DNA from: Propionivibrio soli
GTDB taxonomy: Bacteria > Pseudomonadota > Gammaproteobacteria > Burkholderiales > Rhodocyclaceae
DNA: 64,000 bases
Direction of reading: 5' to 3'
NCBI RefSeq assembly: GCF_025770765.1
Contig: NZ_JANZKY010000015.1
Coordinates: 1 to 64,000 of the forward strand
The notes beneath the pieces are model-generated. The model was not told the DNA's origin. It saw only the letters and a program-made list of their open reading frames with translations, and searched no databases. Made by a program: the position numbers and the translations under genes. Each line of letters begins with the position of its first letter. Position 1 is the first letter of the stretch. Positions 1 to 9,051 of the stretch are shown in pieces.

Positions 1-140
1 GCGTGGTGCAGCGCGTGGCCCAGGAAGAAGACTTCGAAAACTTCCTGCTCATGCACGCCATGGGTGCCAACGCCGCCGGCCAAGTCGCCAGCGTCGTCGC
101 CGGCGGCGTCGTCCTCGCCCTCATGGGTGCCGGCGGGTAG
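1..140 (+). CDS. C-terminal end of a sodium-pump decarboxylase beta subunit (OadB/GcdB family), cut by the window edge
   Basis: Reading frame 3 is open from the window edge to TAG at 138-140, giving 45 residues. The segment FENFLLMHAMGANAAG followed by a hydrophobic helix rich in Gly, Val and Ala looks like the last part of the beta subunit of sodium-translocating oxaloacetate, glutaconyl-CoA or methylmalonyl-CoA decarboxylases. In this family the subunit is the membrane channel that couples decarboxylation to sodium export. The substrate cannot be told from this fragment. The two-component pair that follows may regulate it, but that is only inferred from position. Confidence 0.6.
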   Translation, partial: VVQRVAQEEDFENFLLMHAMGANAAGQVASVVAGGVVLALMGAGG

Positions 141-188
141 GCGAGGGGTGATATAGCGATTAACGGGATGGCACGGCCAACCCGTGCG

Positions 189-229
189 GTGCGGCGGCTT
201 TCCTTTTCTGCGAAGGATGGCCGCCGCAC
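189..229. terminator. Strong hairpin after the decarboxylase gene, possible terminator
   Basis: A 10-bp perfect stem (GTGCGGCGGC at 189-198 with its complement at 220-229) contains a further short stem (TCCTT at 201-205 with AAGGA at 213-217). It lies 50 bp after the decarboxylase stop codon and before the kinase gene. There is no T-run, so intrinsic termination is uncertain. Confidence 0.4.
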
Positions 230-346
230 GGTCGCTTATGGGATTTGCGGGGGGTACTTGCGGTGGTGGAGGTACGCGGAATGCATTGCGCCGCCTTTTG
301 TTGCTATCGTTGACGTTCGCCATGACGATGAGGCGGCCTTGACCGC

Positions 347-2338
347 ATGAGATCCAGCGCCGAAACGAGGTACCTACCCGCGCAGATGCCGCCGCAGCGG
401 TGGTCGAACTGGTATCTGACCGCCCTCAAGTCGGCGGTCGGTCTGCTCCTGGTGCTGCTCATCGTTCTGTTCTGGCTGCTACGGCAGAACGAAGCCGAAG
501 AACAGCGCTCGACACTGATTGCCGACGTGCTTTGGCTCGAACAGAGCATCAGCTTCCATCTCGAAGGAAACGCGGAACAGCTGCGCCAACTGGCAACCAA
601 TCTGGCCAACGAGCACGACGGACGATCGGTGTTCGAACTGAATGGCAAATACCTCCTCAATAACAGCCCGGATATTCAGCAGCTGATATGGGTCGACGCT
701 GCGCAGCAAGTCGTCGCATCCTTGCCGACGCAAACGTTGCCGCGTCTCGGTGTCGATGGGCTGGGCAACGAGGTTCAAGCGCGTTCGATCGCCATGGCCA
801 GCAAGCTTGGGAAGACGGTTTATACCGAGGCTTACAGCGCCGCTGACGTAACACAAGTCGAGGTCTATTCCCCGATCTTTGCCAACGGACGGTATCGCGG
901 ATCGTTGATAGGCGTCTATTCGCTGAATACGCTGCTCAAGACGATGGTCCCTTGGTGGTTCGCCGAGAAATACCAGGTAACGATCCAGGATGCCAGCGGC
1001 AATACCCTGGCAAGCAAGTCGAAAATCAGCGCGGCCATGACCAAGATCAGCTACTCGGTGCCGTTCGATCCGCCGGGGTTCGGTCTGGTGTTCCAGGTGT
1101 CGGCGTACCGCAATTCGACCAACATGGCGCAGACGATGATCGCGGCGTTGATCATCCTTCTTGCCGCGGCCGTTCTGTTGAGCCTGCTGGCCTTGCGCGG
1201 GCACATCCGCCGTCGGCTCGCCGCGGAGTACGCACTGCGCTCGGAACACGCCTTCCGCAACGCCATGGAGAATTCGCTGACAGTCGGCATGCGCGCCCGC
1301 AACCTGGAAGGCAGGATCATCTACGCCAACCCGGCGTTTTGCCAGATGACGGGCTACAGCATCGAGGAACTGATGAACGCCCGGCCACCCATGCCTTACT
1401 GGCCGACGGAGGAGATCGACCGAGCACAAGCCTTCCACGACCATGCGATCGACTGGCAAATGCCGCGTGAGGGCGTGGAATTCCGCTTCGTGCGCAAGGA
1501 CGGAACGCCGTTCGACGCCCTGGTTTACGAGGCTCCGCTGATCGACGCCGACGGCAAGCATACCGGCTGGATGGCTTCGATCGTCGACGTCACGGCACGG
1601 AAGAAGGTCGAGGATCTCTGGCGCTCACAGCAGGAGCGGCTGCAGTTCACCTCGCGCCTGATCACGATGGGTGAACTCGCTTCGTCGCTCGCCCACGAGC
1701 TGAACCAGCCCTTGGCGGCCATTGCGAACTACAACGCCAGCTGCCGGAACAAGCTGGAAACGGGCCGATTCACCGTCGAGGACCTCAAGGGCATCGTCGC
1801 CAAGCTTGCTGTGCAGGTGCAACGCGCCGGACGCATTGTTGGTCGCGTGCACGACTTCGTGCGCAAGAGCGAACCGAAGCTCGCGCCTTGCGACCTGGCG
1901 CTGATCGTTGACGACAGCATCGGGTTCATCGAGGCAACGGCAAAACTCGCACGCATCCGCATCACGCATGAATTTCCTGAGCATTGCCCGCCGCTGATGG
2001 CCGATCGCGCCATGCTTGAACAGGTGATGCTGAATCTGATGCGCAACGGGCTGGAAGCCATGCGCAATGCGCCTTCGGAACGCCGCCGGCTGCATGTCGC
2101 GTTGAGTGAAGTCGAAGGCCAGATGCTGATTCGGGTCATCGACTTTGGCGAAGGCATTCCTCCCGAGGTCCAGTCGAAGCTCTTCACCCCGTTCTTCACG
2201 ACGAAAGCTGAGGGGATGGGCATGGGGCTCAACATCTGCCGCTCGATTGTCGAGTTTCACCAAGGGCGGCTTTGGGTCGAGGACAACCCGGAAGGCGGTA
2301 CCATTGCATGTGTCACGCTACCGATAGCCACACCATGA
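347..2338 (+). CDS. Membrane sensor histidine kinase with periplasmic sensor and PAS domain
   Basis: A 663-residue sensor kinase. A first membrane helix lies near residues 25-45. An extracytoplasmic region of about 215 residues follows, then a second helix near 262-285. A PAS domain (about 300-415) contains RIIYANPAFCQMTGYS. The dimerisation/phosphoacceptor helix contains HELNQPLAA, whose His is the phosphorylation site. The HATPase domain has the N-box (LNLMRNGLEAM) and the glycine boxes. HELNQPLAA is typical of kinases paired with FixJ-type regulators, as in DctB, FixL and TodS relatives. The stop codon overlaps the start of the regulator gene (ATGA), so the two are translationally coupled. 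A later start at 386 is possible. The signal sensed is unknown; a carboxylate is a guess from the upstream decarboxylase. Confidence 0.9.
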   Translation: MRSSAETRYLPAQMPPQRWSNWYLTALKSAVGLLLVLLIVLFWLLRQNEAEEQRSTLIADVLWLEQSISFHLEGNAEQLRQLATNLANEHDGRSVFELNGKYLLNNSPDIQQLIWVDAAQQVVASLPTQTLPRLGVDGLGNEVQARSIAMASKLGKTVYTEAYSAADVTQVEVYSPIFANGRYRGSLIGVYSLNTLLKTMVPWWFAEKYQVTIQDASGNTLASKSKISAAMTKISYSVPFDPPGFGLVFQVSAYRNSTNMAQTMIAALIILLAAAVLLSLLALRGHIRRRLAAEYALRSEHAFRNAMENSLTVGMRARNLEGRIIYANPAFCQMTGYSIEELMNARPPMPYWPTEEIDRAQAFHDHAIDWQMPREGVEFRFVRKDGTPFDALVYEAPLIDADGKHTGWMASIVDVTARKKVEDLWRSQQERLQFTSRLITMGELASSLAHELNQPLAAIANYNASCRNKLETGRFTVEDLKGIVAKLAVQVQRAGRIVGRVHDFVRKSEPKLAPCDLALIVDDSIGFIEATAKLARIRITHEFPEHCPPLMADRAMLEQVMLNLMRNGLEAMRNAPSERRRLHVALSEVEGQMLIRVIDFGEGIPPEVQSKLFTPFFTTKAEGMGMGLNICRSIVEFHQGRLWVEDNPEGGTIACVTLPIATP

Positions 2339-2949
2339 CGCCACAGACTTACATCGTCGATGACGACGAAGCCGTACGCGATTCGCTCGCCTGTCTGCTC
2401 GAATCGCGCGGTATCGAAAGCCAGACTTATCCGTCGGCCGAAGCCTTTCTCGAAGCCTGGAATCCATCGCTCGCCGGTTGCATCGTGCTCGATATCCGCA
2501 TGGAAGAGATGAGCGGTATCGAGCTCTTCGACCGTTTGCTGGAACTGGGTTGCCGCCTGCCCGTGATTTTTCTCACCGGGCACGGCGACGTGCCGATGGC
2601 TGTTTCCACCTTGAAGAACGGAGCCTTCCACTTCATCGAGAAACCCTGCAATGACACGGAACTCGTCGAGCGTATCGAAGAAGCCCTGCGGGTGGACGCG
2701 GCACGGCGCGATGCCGAAGAAAGCGCCGTTTCAATCGAGGTCCGTCTGAAGCGTTTGTCGCCACGCGAGCGCCAGGTGATGGAGCTCGTGCTGGCCGGCA
2801 AGATCAACAAGCAAATCGCCGATGAACTGAATATCAGCGTGCGTACCGTCGAAGTCCGGCGTGCGAGCGTCTTCGAAAAAATGGGCGTAAAGACGGCCAT
2901 CGAGCTTGGGCAATTGATCGCGCGTTCCGACGGCCAGCGGCGGTCGTGA
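2335..2949 (+). CDS. FixJ/NarL-type response regulator
   Basis: A 204-residue cytoplasmic partner of the kinase. The receiver domain (1-120) has the acidic pair in TYIVDDDEA, the phosphoacceptor Asp in CIVLDIRM, and the conserved Thr and Lys in FLTGHGD and FIEKPC. A LuxR-type helix-turn-helix follows (about 138-200; LSPRERQVMELVLAGKINKQIA). ATG at 2335 is chosen because it overlaps the kinase stop codon. The reading frame itself opens further upstream inside the kinase gene. It probably activates a transport or catabolic operon nearby. Confidence 0.9.
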   Translation: MTPQTYIVDDDEAVRDSLACLLESRGIESQTYPSAEAFLEAWNPSLAGCIVLDIRMEEMSGIELFDRLLELGCRLPVIFLTGHGDVPMAVSTLKNGAFHFIEKPCNDTELVERIEEALRVDAARRDAEESAVSIEVRLKRLSPRERQVMELVLAGKINKQIADELNISVRTVEVRRASVFEKMGVKTAIELGQLIARSDGQRRS

Positions 2950-3000
2950 TTTACCGACTGGAAACAACACCGGTTCGGTCTGACCGTTCTCAATGATCGA

Positions 3001-3681
3001 ATGAAGCGTCCCGTGACAGGAACCGTCGACGTCGCAACCATTTTCGCGCTTTACCCGGCGCTGGCCGATCTGCCTGCAAGTTTGAGTGAGCAGATTTTTC
3101 CGGCGCAGGGTCCGTATCGTCTGCCGGCGGGCGCCGAACTGTTCGTCGAACGTCAGCCTTGTCATGGCTTCCCGCTGCTCATCGAAGGTCGCGTCAAGGT
3201 CGTCAAGCAAGCGGCGAGCGGACGCGAGCTCCTGCTGTACCGTCTCGGGCCCGGCGCTTCGTGCCTCATCACATCGAGCTGCCTGCTCGGCCATTCTCCC
3301 TACAATGCACGCGGCATTGCCGAAACCGATGTCGTCATGGCGGCGCTTCCCGAGCCCGCGTTCTGGCAGTTGATGGAGGAACACGCGCCGTTTCGCGATT
3401 TTGTGTTTCATCTTTTTGCCGACCGTATCAGTGAACTGATGCAACTCGTCGAGGAGGTGGCCTTTGCGCACCTCGACGAGCGCTTGGCGAAACTGCTCAT
3501 CGCCCGGGACGACGACGTCCTGCGCGTTTCTCATCAACTGTTGGCCGACGAACTGGGCAGCGTGCGCGAAATTGTCAGCCGACTGCTCAAGGGGTTCGAG
3601 GCACAGGGCTTGGTTTTACTGGGACGAGAACAGGTGACGATCGTCGATCGCGAAGGCCTGCAAAAACTCACCGCTGTGTGA
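3001..3681 (+). CDS. Crp/Fnr family transcriptional regulator
   Basis: A 226-residue regulator with a cyclic-nucleotide-binding beta-roll (about 30-120) and a winged helix-turn-helix at the C terminus (LLADELGSVREIVSRLLKGFEAQGLV). The N terminus lacks the four-cysteine pattern of true FNR, so an oxygen-sensing [4Fe-4S] cluster is unlikely. Together with the DUF2892 gene just downstream it resembles a common proteobacterial pair linked to redox, nitric oxide or sulfide stress; that is context, not proof. The ATG at 3001 has no clear ribosome-binding site. Confidence 0.85.
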   Translation: MKRPVTGTVDVATIFALYPALADLPASLSEQIFPAQGPYRLPAGAELFVERQPCHGFPLLIEGRVKVVKQAASGRELLLYRLGPGASCLITSSCLLGHSPYNARGIAETDVVMAALPEPAFWQLMEEHAPFRDFVFHLFADRISELMQLVEEVAFAHLDERLAKLLIARDDDVLRVSHQLLADELGSVREIVSRLLKGFEAQGLVLLGREQVTIVDREGLQKLTAV

Positions 3682-3752
3682 CCCAGGTTACAGACAGCCG
3701 GCGTCGCGAAAAATACACTGGGTTCCGTCATCAACCCGGTGGAGTGCGAATC

Positions 3753-3944
3753 ATGAAAACAAATGTCGGCGGCATCGATAAGGGGCTGAGAATCGTGGCA
3801 GGTCTGGCGCTCATCGTGTGGGCGCTTGCGGGTGGCCCGGTATGGGCATGGGTTGGCTTGGTTCCTCTGGCGACCGGCCTGTTCGGACTGTGTCCGCTTT
3901 ACTCGCTGATCGGGATCAGTTCGTGTCCGCTGAAGAGGGAATGA
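3753..3944 (+). CDS. DUF2892 (YgaP-type) small inner-membrane protein
   Basis: A 63-residue protein with two hydrophobic segments (LRIVAGLALIVWALA and VWAWVGLVPLATGLFGLCPLYSL). It carries the MKTNVGGIDKGLRIVAG start and the GLCPLYSLIGISSC pattern of the DUF2892 family, as found in the membrane part of YgaP. ATG at 3753 is preferred over the upstream in-frame start because it matches the family N terminus. The two cysteines in the C-terminal segment are family features. It probably shares a transcript with the Crp/Fnr gene 71 bp upstream. Confidence 0.8.
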   Translation: MKTNVGGIDKGLRIVAGLALIVWALAGGPVWAWVGLVPLATGLFGLCPLYSLIGISSCPLKRE

Positions 3945-4010
3945 GTCGAAGTTTCGGCGAAGCGAAGGCATCCATGGTGGATACTCATCCGCGTGTTTCA
4001 CCGAGTGTTC

Positions 4011-5783
4011 CTACCTCGCCGCGCTGACGTCCTCGCCGAAGAGTCGTTCGAGCTCTTCGGCGCCTTGCTTCGATGCTGCCATGAGCTTGGCTTCATCCTC
4101 GTGAATCTTGTGCTGCTCGGCAAGCAGTTTCTCGTCATGCTCTCGGAACACTTGCACGGCCTTGCGCGCTTCAGCGGCAGGGTAGCCGAGCGCGATCAGG
4201 ACATCCCGAGCCAGCTCGAGGCTTGACAGGAAGGTCTCGCGGATCAGCTTGTCGACGCCGACGTCCATCAATTGATAGGCATGAACGCGATTGCGGGCCC
4301 GCGCGTAGATCTTGAGGTGCGGGTAGTGCTTGCGCACCATCGCGGCGGTTCTGACCGACGCTTCAACGTCGTCGATGGCGAGCACGAAGACTTCAGCTAG
4401 ATCGGCACGTGCCGCGCGCAGCATGTCGAGCCGCGACGCGTCGCCAAAGTAAATCTTGTTGCCGAACTTGCGCACGAAATCCACCTGCTCGAAACTCGCC
4501 TCGAGTGCCGTGAAGGGGATTTTCTTCATGCGCAGCGTGCGGGCGATCATCTGCCCGAAGCGGCCGAAGCCGGCGATGATCACCCGGTGCTCGTCGACGT
4601 CCACAGTATCGAAGGCACGCTCTTCCGCGCTGCCCTGGCCAATCCCAAGCCATTTCTCGTTCAACGTCGCCAGGAGGGGCGTGACCACCATCGAAAGAGA
4701 AACAACAACCACCAAGGTGTCGCTGGTCGACTTGTCGAGAAGGCCTGCACCCGCGGCAACCCCGAAGAGGACGAAGGCGAACTCGCCGCCCTGCGAGACG
4801 AACAGCGCGAAATTGACCGCCGACCCATGGCTGTGCTCATTGAAGCGGGCCAGCGCGTACAGTATGAGCGCCTTGATTACGACCAAACCGATCGTCAGCG
4901 TGACGATGACAAGCGGCTGTTTCGTGACCAGACTGAGGTCGACCGACATGCCGACGGCCATGAAAAATAGTCCAAGCAGCAACCCTTTGAAGGGGTCGAT
5001 GTCGGCTTCGAGCTCATGCCGGTACTCCGAATCCGCAAGCAGGACGCCGGCCAGAAAGGCCCCCAGCGCCATCGACAGACCCGCCAGTTGCATGAACAGC
5101 GCCGTGCCGACGACAACGAGCAGCGCCGCCGCGACAAAGACCTCATGACTCTTTGCCGAGGCGGCAATGCGCAAATAGGGACGCAGCAGCCAGCGCCCGA
5201 TGACGATCACCAGAACGACGATGACAACGGCCTTTAGCGCGCCGAGCCAATGCCAGCCTTGGCCGGCGCTACCGCCGAGAAGGGGCAGGACGGCCAGGAG
5301 CGGAATCGCGGCCAGATCCTGAAAGAGCAGGACGGCGAACGAGGCGCGGCCGTGCTGGCTGGTGAGCTGCTTTTTCTCGGCGAGCATCTGCAGAGCGAGG
5401 GCCGTCGATGACAAGGACAACGACAAACCGACCACCAGCGCGACGGGGGCCGAGAGGCCAAACGCCATGGCCGCACCGCCGAGCGCGAGGCCGGTCACCA
5501 GGAGCTGCGCTCCACCGAGGCCGAATACTGGGCGACGCAAGGCCCACAACCGTGAAGGTTGAAGTTCGAGGCCGATGACGAATAGCAGCAGCACGACGCC
5601 GAGCTCGGCGACGTGCAGAATCTTTTCGACGTCGCGGATGAGCCCCGACGTCCAGGGTCCGATCAGGATGCCGGCCGTGAGGTAACCGATCACTGCGCCG
5701 AGGCCCAACCGCTTGAAAAGAGGAACGGCGATGACCGCGGCCACCAGAAAGACAACGGTTTCTTGCATCCAGGACTGGTTCAT
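4011..5783 (-). CDS. Kef-type monovalent cation:proton antiporter (CPA2) with RCK domain
   Basis: A 590-residue protein with about 12 membrane helices (residues 5-380), from MQETVVFLVAAVIAVPL through the ELGVVLLLFVIGLELQPSRLW motif of the CPA2 family. A cytoplasmic TrkA-N/RCK domain (about 400-520) has the Rossmann motif GFGRFGQMIARTL. The tail is charged. The family exports potassium or sodium in exchange for protons and is gated by ligands on the RCK domain. The gene stands alone and faces the DUF2892 gene at its 3' end. Confidence 0.9.
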   Translation of the reverse strand: MNQSWMQETVVFLVAAVIAVPLFKRLGLGAVIGYLTAGILIGPWTSGLIRDVEKILHVAELGVVLLLFVIGLELQPSRLWALRRPVFGLGGAQLLVTGLALGGAAMAFGLSAPVALVVGLSLSLSSTALALQMLAEKKQLTSQHGRASFAVLLFQDLAAIPLLAVLPLLGGSAGQGWHWLGALKAVVIVVLVIVIGRWLLRPYLRIAASAKSHEVFVAAALLVVVGTALFMQLAGLSMALGAFLAGVLLADSEYRHELEADIDPFKGLLLGLFFMAVGMSVDLSLVTKQPLVIVTLTIGLVVIKALILYALARFNEHSHGSAVNFALFVSQGGEFAFVLFGVAAGAGLLDKSTSDTLVVVVSLSMVVTPLLATLNEKWLGIGQGSAEERAFDTVDVDEHRVIIAGFGRFGQMIARTLRMKKIPFTALEASFEQVDFVRKFGNKIYFGDASRLDMLRAARADLAEVFVLAIDDVEASVRTAAMVRKHYPHLKIYARARNRVHAYQLMDVGVDKLIRETFLSSLELARDVLIALGYPAAEARKAVQVFREHDEKLLAEQHKIHEDEAKLMAASKQGAEELERLFGEDVSAAR

Positions 5784-5975
5784 TACGCCTCGCTCTCGGC
5801 TGACTTTGGATTTGTCACCGTGTAGCCGACCTTGAAGACGTCATCAGGTTCCCGGACGCGTTTCCGACCGTTCCGGGTTTCATGCCGAGGCATGCGAACG
5901 ATGATTTGTCGCCCGGTTTTTGAGCATGGGTCGTGAGCCCTTGGGGGGGCTCAGTTTCAGGCGGGTTTTCCCGTG

Positions 5976-6002
5976 GGTTTTCCACAGATTCTGTGGAAAA
6001 CC
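5976..6002. repeat. Perfect 12-bp inverted repeat in the 5784-6123 gap
   Basis: GGTTTTCCACAG (5976-5987) pairs perfectly with CTGTGGAAAACC (5991-6002) around a 3-base loop. It lies in the 340-bp gap between the start of the Kef gene and the end of the sorbosone-dehydrogenase-like gene, both on the minus strand. It may terminate the upstream gene or serve as an operator; there is no flanking T-run. I see no gene in this gap. Confidence 0.5.
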
Positions 6003-6123
6003 GGTCTCCTCGGTTTCGGCCTTATTGGGAGCGATGTTCAGACAGGGCGTGGTTGAGGTCCCATGGCCAGGAAAGTATCTTTGAATCGTAGCCTTACGGA
6101 CTCGTCGTGACCGAGCGACTGGT

Positions 6124-7458
6124 CTATTGCGCCCGGCTCACACGCCAAATAATATTGCCTACGTCATCGGCGACGAGCAGCGCACCTTGGCGGTCAAGCG
6201 CGACGCCCACTGGACGTCCGTAGGCTTCTCCGTCTTCGCTAAGGAAACCGGTGAGAACGTCGAGCGGTTCGCCGGACGGTTTGCACTTGGCAAACGGAAC
6301 GAAGATCACCTTGTAGCCGCTGTGCGGCCGCCGGTTCCACGACCCGTGTTGACCGATGAACATGCCTTCGGCAAAAACGTCAGGCAATGTCGTGCCGGCC
6401 GAGGAGGCGAGCCCCAGCGACGCCGTGTGCGGCCCGAGCGCATAATCCGGCACAATCGCTCTGTTCGCAAGGTCCGGTCGCGGCGGTTTCATGCGTTCAT
6501 CGAGGTGTGCGCCGAAGTAACTATAGGGCCAGCCGTAGAATCCGCCTTCCCGTACGGACGTCAGATAATCGGGCACCAGATCGCTTCCAAGTTCGTCGCG
6601 CTCGTTCACCACGGTCCACAGATCGTCGCAGTCGGGCTTCCAGGCTAGGCCGTTGGGATTACGCAACCCGGTCGCCAACAACCGGTGTGCGCCGCTGTGC
6701 AGATCGACCTCCCAGATCGCCGCCCGTTCGGCTTCCGCCTCGATGCCCCGTTCTCCGACGTTGCTGTTCGAACCGACCGTCACGTAGAGCTTACTTCCAT
6801 CCCGACTGGCGATGATGTTCTTGGTCCAGTGATGATTGATCGGGCCGGCGGGCAGGTCGGTGACCTTCGTCCCATGCGTCGTGATGCGCAAAGCGCCCGA
6901 CGTGTAAGGAAAACGAACGATGGCGTCGGAATTGGCGACGTAGAAATCGTTACCCACCAGCACCATGCCGAAAGGCGAATTCAGTCCTTCCAGAAAGACG
7001 GAACGGATGTCCGCCACGCCGTCGCCATCGCTGTCGCGCAACAAGGTGATGCGGTTGGCACTCGGAACGCCAGCGCCCGCGCGCTTCATCATCAGCCCCA
7101 TCACCCAGCCTTTGATGCCCTTGTTGTCCTCGGGCTTGGGTGGCGCATTGGTTTCGGCAACCAGCACGTCGCCGTTCGGAAGCACGTAAATCCAGCGCGG
7201 ATGATCCAGCCCGGACGCAAATGCGACGACCTGCGTGCCAGAGGCGGCGTGCGGTTTCATGCCGCCCGGCCAACCCTGAGCGGGGGCGATGCTCACGGTG
7301 GGGACGAGCGTCCTGTTCGGCTCCGGCAGCGCCGGCGTCGGTCCGGTGCCGGCTGCAACGGGTAAGGTCGCCATCTCGCCGCAGGCCGTGAGGGCGAGTG
7401 TCGCTAGAGTTGAAAGGAGGCAAAGCCACACAAACAACCACGTACGTCGTGCCGTCAT
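6124..7458 (-). CDS. Lipoprotein of the glucose/sorbosone dehydrogenase beta-propeller family
   Basis: A 444-residue exported protein. The N terminus is a lipoprotein signal ([20 protein letters not shown], then a lipobox LTAC near residue 26). The mature part carries beta-propeller repeats of the GSDH/NHL type, such as [40 protein letters not shown] and [12 protein letters not shown]. Relatives include PQQ-dependent soluble aldose dehydrogenases and L-sorbosone dehydrogenases, but many members have no known substrate and PQQ use cannot be assumed. It is monocistronic by spacing. Confidence 0.8.
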   Translation of the reverse strand: MTARRTWLFVWLCLLSTLATLALTACGEMATLPVAAGTGPTPALPEPNRTLVPTVSIAPAQGWPGGMKPHAASGTQVVAFASGLDHPRWIYVLPNGDVLVAETNAPPKPEDNKGIKGWVMGLMMKRAGAGVPSANRITLLRDSDGDGVADIRSVFLEGLNSPFGMVLVGNDFYVANSDAIVRFPYTSGALRITTHGTKVTDLPAGPINHHWTKNIIASRDGSKLYVTVGSNSNVGERGIEAEAERAAIWEVDLHSGAHRLLATGLRNPNGLAWKPDCDDLWTVVNERDELGSDLVPDYLTSVREGGFYGWPYSYFGAHLDERMKPPRPDLANRAIVPDYALGPHTASLGLASSAGTTLPDVFAEGMFIGQHGSWNRRPHSGYKVIFVPFAKCKPSGEPLDVLTGFLSEDGEAYGRPVGVALDRQGALLVADDVGNIIWRVSRAQ

Positions 7459-7701
7459 CGTCAGCCTCTGCGCCTCAATGAGGCGGGAAGTCCGGTTTCC
7501 AGCACGCGGGCACTGTCACCGACTACGTTTCGCCTCGTTTTCCCCTCGTCACTGGCCCAACCTAGATAAGGAGTTGTGCCCGTCCGCAGCTTGGCAAGCC
7601 GGATGCCCACCAGCAGGAAAGGAAATCGAGAAGGGCTCCAAAAGGGCGCCAGCATTCGTCTACATGACAGCCAAGGTGCTCGCTTTCCGCACCCGGGTTT
7701 G

Positions 7702-8658
7702 TCAATGCTGTTCGGGCCCTCGCACAATCGAATAACCGTCGTCGCTTTGACGCATGAAGAGTTCCGTGCACACTCCACGCAGCCATTGGTTTCCAGGATC
7801 TCGGTGATAGCGTGAATGCCAGTATTGCTTGACTGTGAATCCCGGGATCGGAACGGGGCAAGCGAAAACTCGTAAATCCCCCCGGGCGGCCAATGTTTCG
7901 CCAATATGCCGAGGCAGAGTGGCTAGCAGATCGGTCGTTGCGACAATGGCAGAGAGTCCGAGAAAGCCGGGCAGTTCGAGCACGACCCTATGCTCCAGGT
8001 GAAGCCGGTCAAGGCTGGCGTCGAGCAATTGATGACCCGTGCCCGAAACGATCGTAATGTGTCCTTCCCGTTGATAGTCCTCTTGCGTAAGGCTTTCGCC
8101 GAGACGGGGATGCCGAGCGTTCGCCAGGCAAACCCAATCCTGGTTGTAGAGGCTTTGCTGATAGAAACCGGCGTCCAGCCCCGGAATCAGCCCGAGGGCA
8201 AGGTCGGCTTCTCCGGATTCGAGCCGCTGCCCTGTTCTGTCGTCGATACGTTCCGCACCAAGGCGTACTCCGGGGGCCACGCTCCTGACGTGGATAAGGA
8301 GTTGCGGAAGCAGGGTGACGTGGCTCGCGTCTGTCATGCAGATGCGGAAGCGACGCTGGCTCGTCGCCGCATCAAACCTGGTTTGCCGCTGAGCCAAGCC
8401 ACGCAGCAGCTCCAGGGTCTGTCGTACTGTCCCGATAAGGGCATCTGCTTCAGGGGTGGGAAGCATCCCGGACGGTGCGCGCACGAAGAGCGGGTCGCCC
8501 ACGTGTTTGCGCAGCTTGCCCAGCCAGATGCTCACCGTCGGTTGCGCTAAGCCGAGGCGCTCGGCTGCGCGCGTGACGCTACGCGTGTCGTAGATCAACT
8601 CGAAGAGTTGGAGAAGGTTGGCGTCGAGCAAAGGGTCGGCAATCTCTTCTTTTTTCAT
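7702..8658 (-). CDS. LysR-type transcriptional regulator, divergent from the TRAP binding protein
   Basis: About 318 residues from MKKEE at 8658; the frame also allows a start at 8673. The N-terminal winged HTH (LLQLFELIYDTRSVTRAAERLGLAQPTVS region) is followed by a LysR substrate-binding domain (about 95-300). Divergent transcription from the TRAP binding-protein gene at 9052 suggests that it controls that gene and the cluster behind it in response to the transported acid. A palindrome of LysR-box type abuts its start. Confidence 0.88.
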   Translation of the reverse strand: MKKEEIADPLLDANLLQLFELIYDTRSVTRAAERLGLAQPTVSIWLGKLRKHVGDPLFVRAPSGMLPTPEADALIGTVRQTLELLRGLAQRQTRFDAATSQRRFRICMTDASHVTLLPQLLIHVRSVAPGVRLGAERIDDRTGQRLESGEADLALGLIPGLDAGFYQQSLYNQDWVCLANARHPRLGESLTQEDYQREGHITIVSGTGHQLLDASLDRLHLEHRVVLELPGFLGLSAIVATTDLLATLPRHIGETLAARGDLRVFACPVPIPGFTVKQYWHSRYHRDPGNQWLRGVCTELFMRQSDDGYSIVRGPEQH

Positions 8659-8659
8659 A

Positions 8660-8674
8660 ATTGCACTACGCAAT
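8660..8674. promoter_or_regulatory. LysR-type box between the regulator and the TRAP gene
   Basis: ATTGCACTACGCAAT is a perfect palindrome (ATTGC-N5-GCAAT) of the T-N11-A kind that LysR regulators bind. A second half-like site, ATTATTGCAT, follows at 8688-8697. The rest of the 8659-9051 gap contains no gene I can support. Two short overlapping frames there have no ribosome-binding site or recognisable sequence. Confidence 0.5.
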
Positions 8675-9051
8675 CGGAGAGATTTCGATTATTGCATAGA
8701 CCTCATATGCCTTGCTGACTAGAGTCTTTTCACGTTCCAATCGATTGCTTGGAATACCGCTCCGTTCGTAAAGGAAATCGCGGAAGGGCGAGGTCTGTCG
8801 TCCTGCACACGGTTCGGAACGCTGGCAACAAACTGTATTGCGTATTGCAGGCGCGCGGCGCCTGGTTTCAAGGACCTGCCGGTGCTTCTCTCCGCATCGG
8901 CAGGCCGAGTTTCATCGGTGAGAAGGAAGCTCGCGCAATAAACCGGCTGTTTCGAAAAGCAACAGCCTTTCAAATCGCAACAAGAAGGTTGGCGTAGATC
9001 AACTCGGTGCGCTCCGCCGTAACGGGGCGAAATCTCTTCAAGGAGGCAAAC

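Noticed and set aside
479-1561. 360-residue frame antisense to the sensor kinase
   Set aside because: Composition-driven shadow of the kinase gene; no recognisable domain or ribosome-binding site.
6124-7458. PQQ-dependent glucose dehydrogenase as a firm function
   Set aside because: The beta-propeller family is clear, but specific PQQ and substrate ligands could not be verified by eye.
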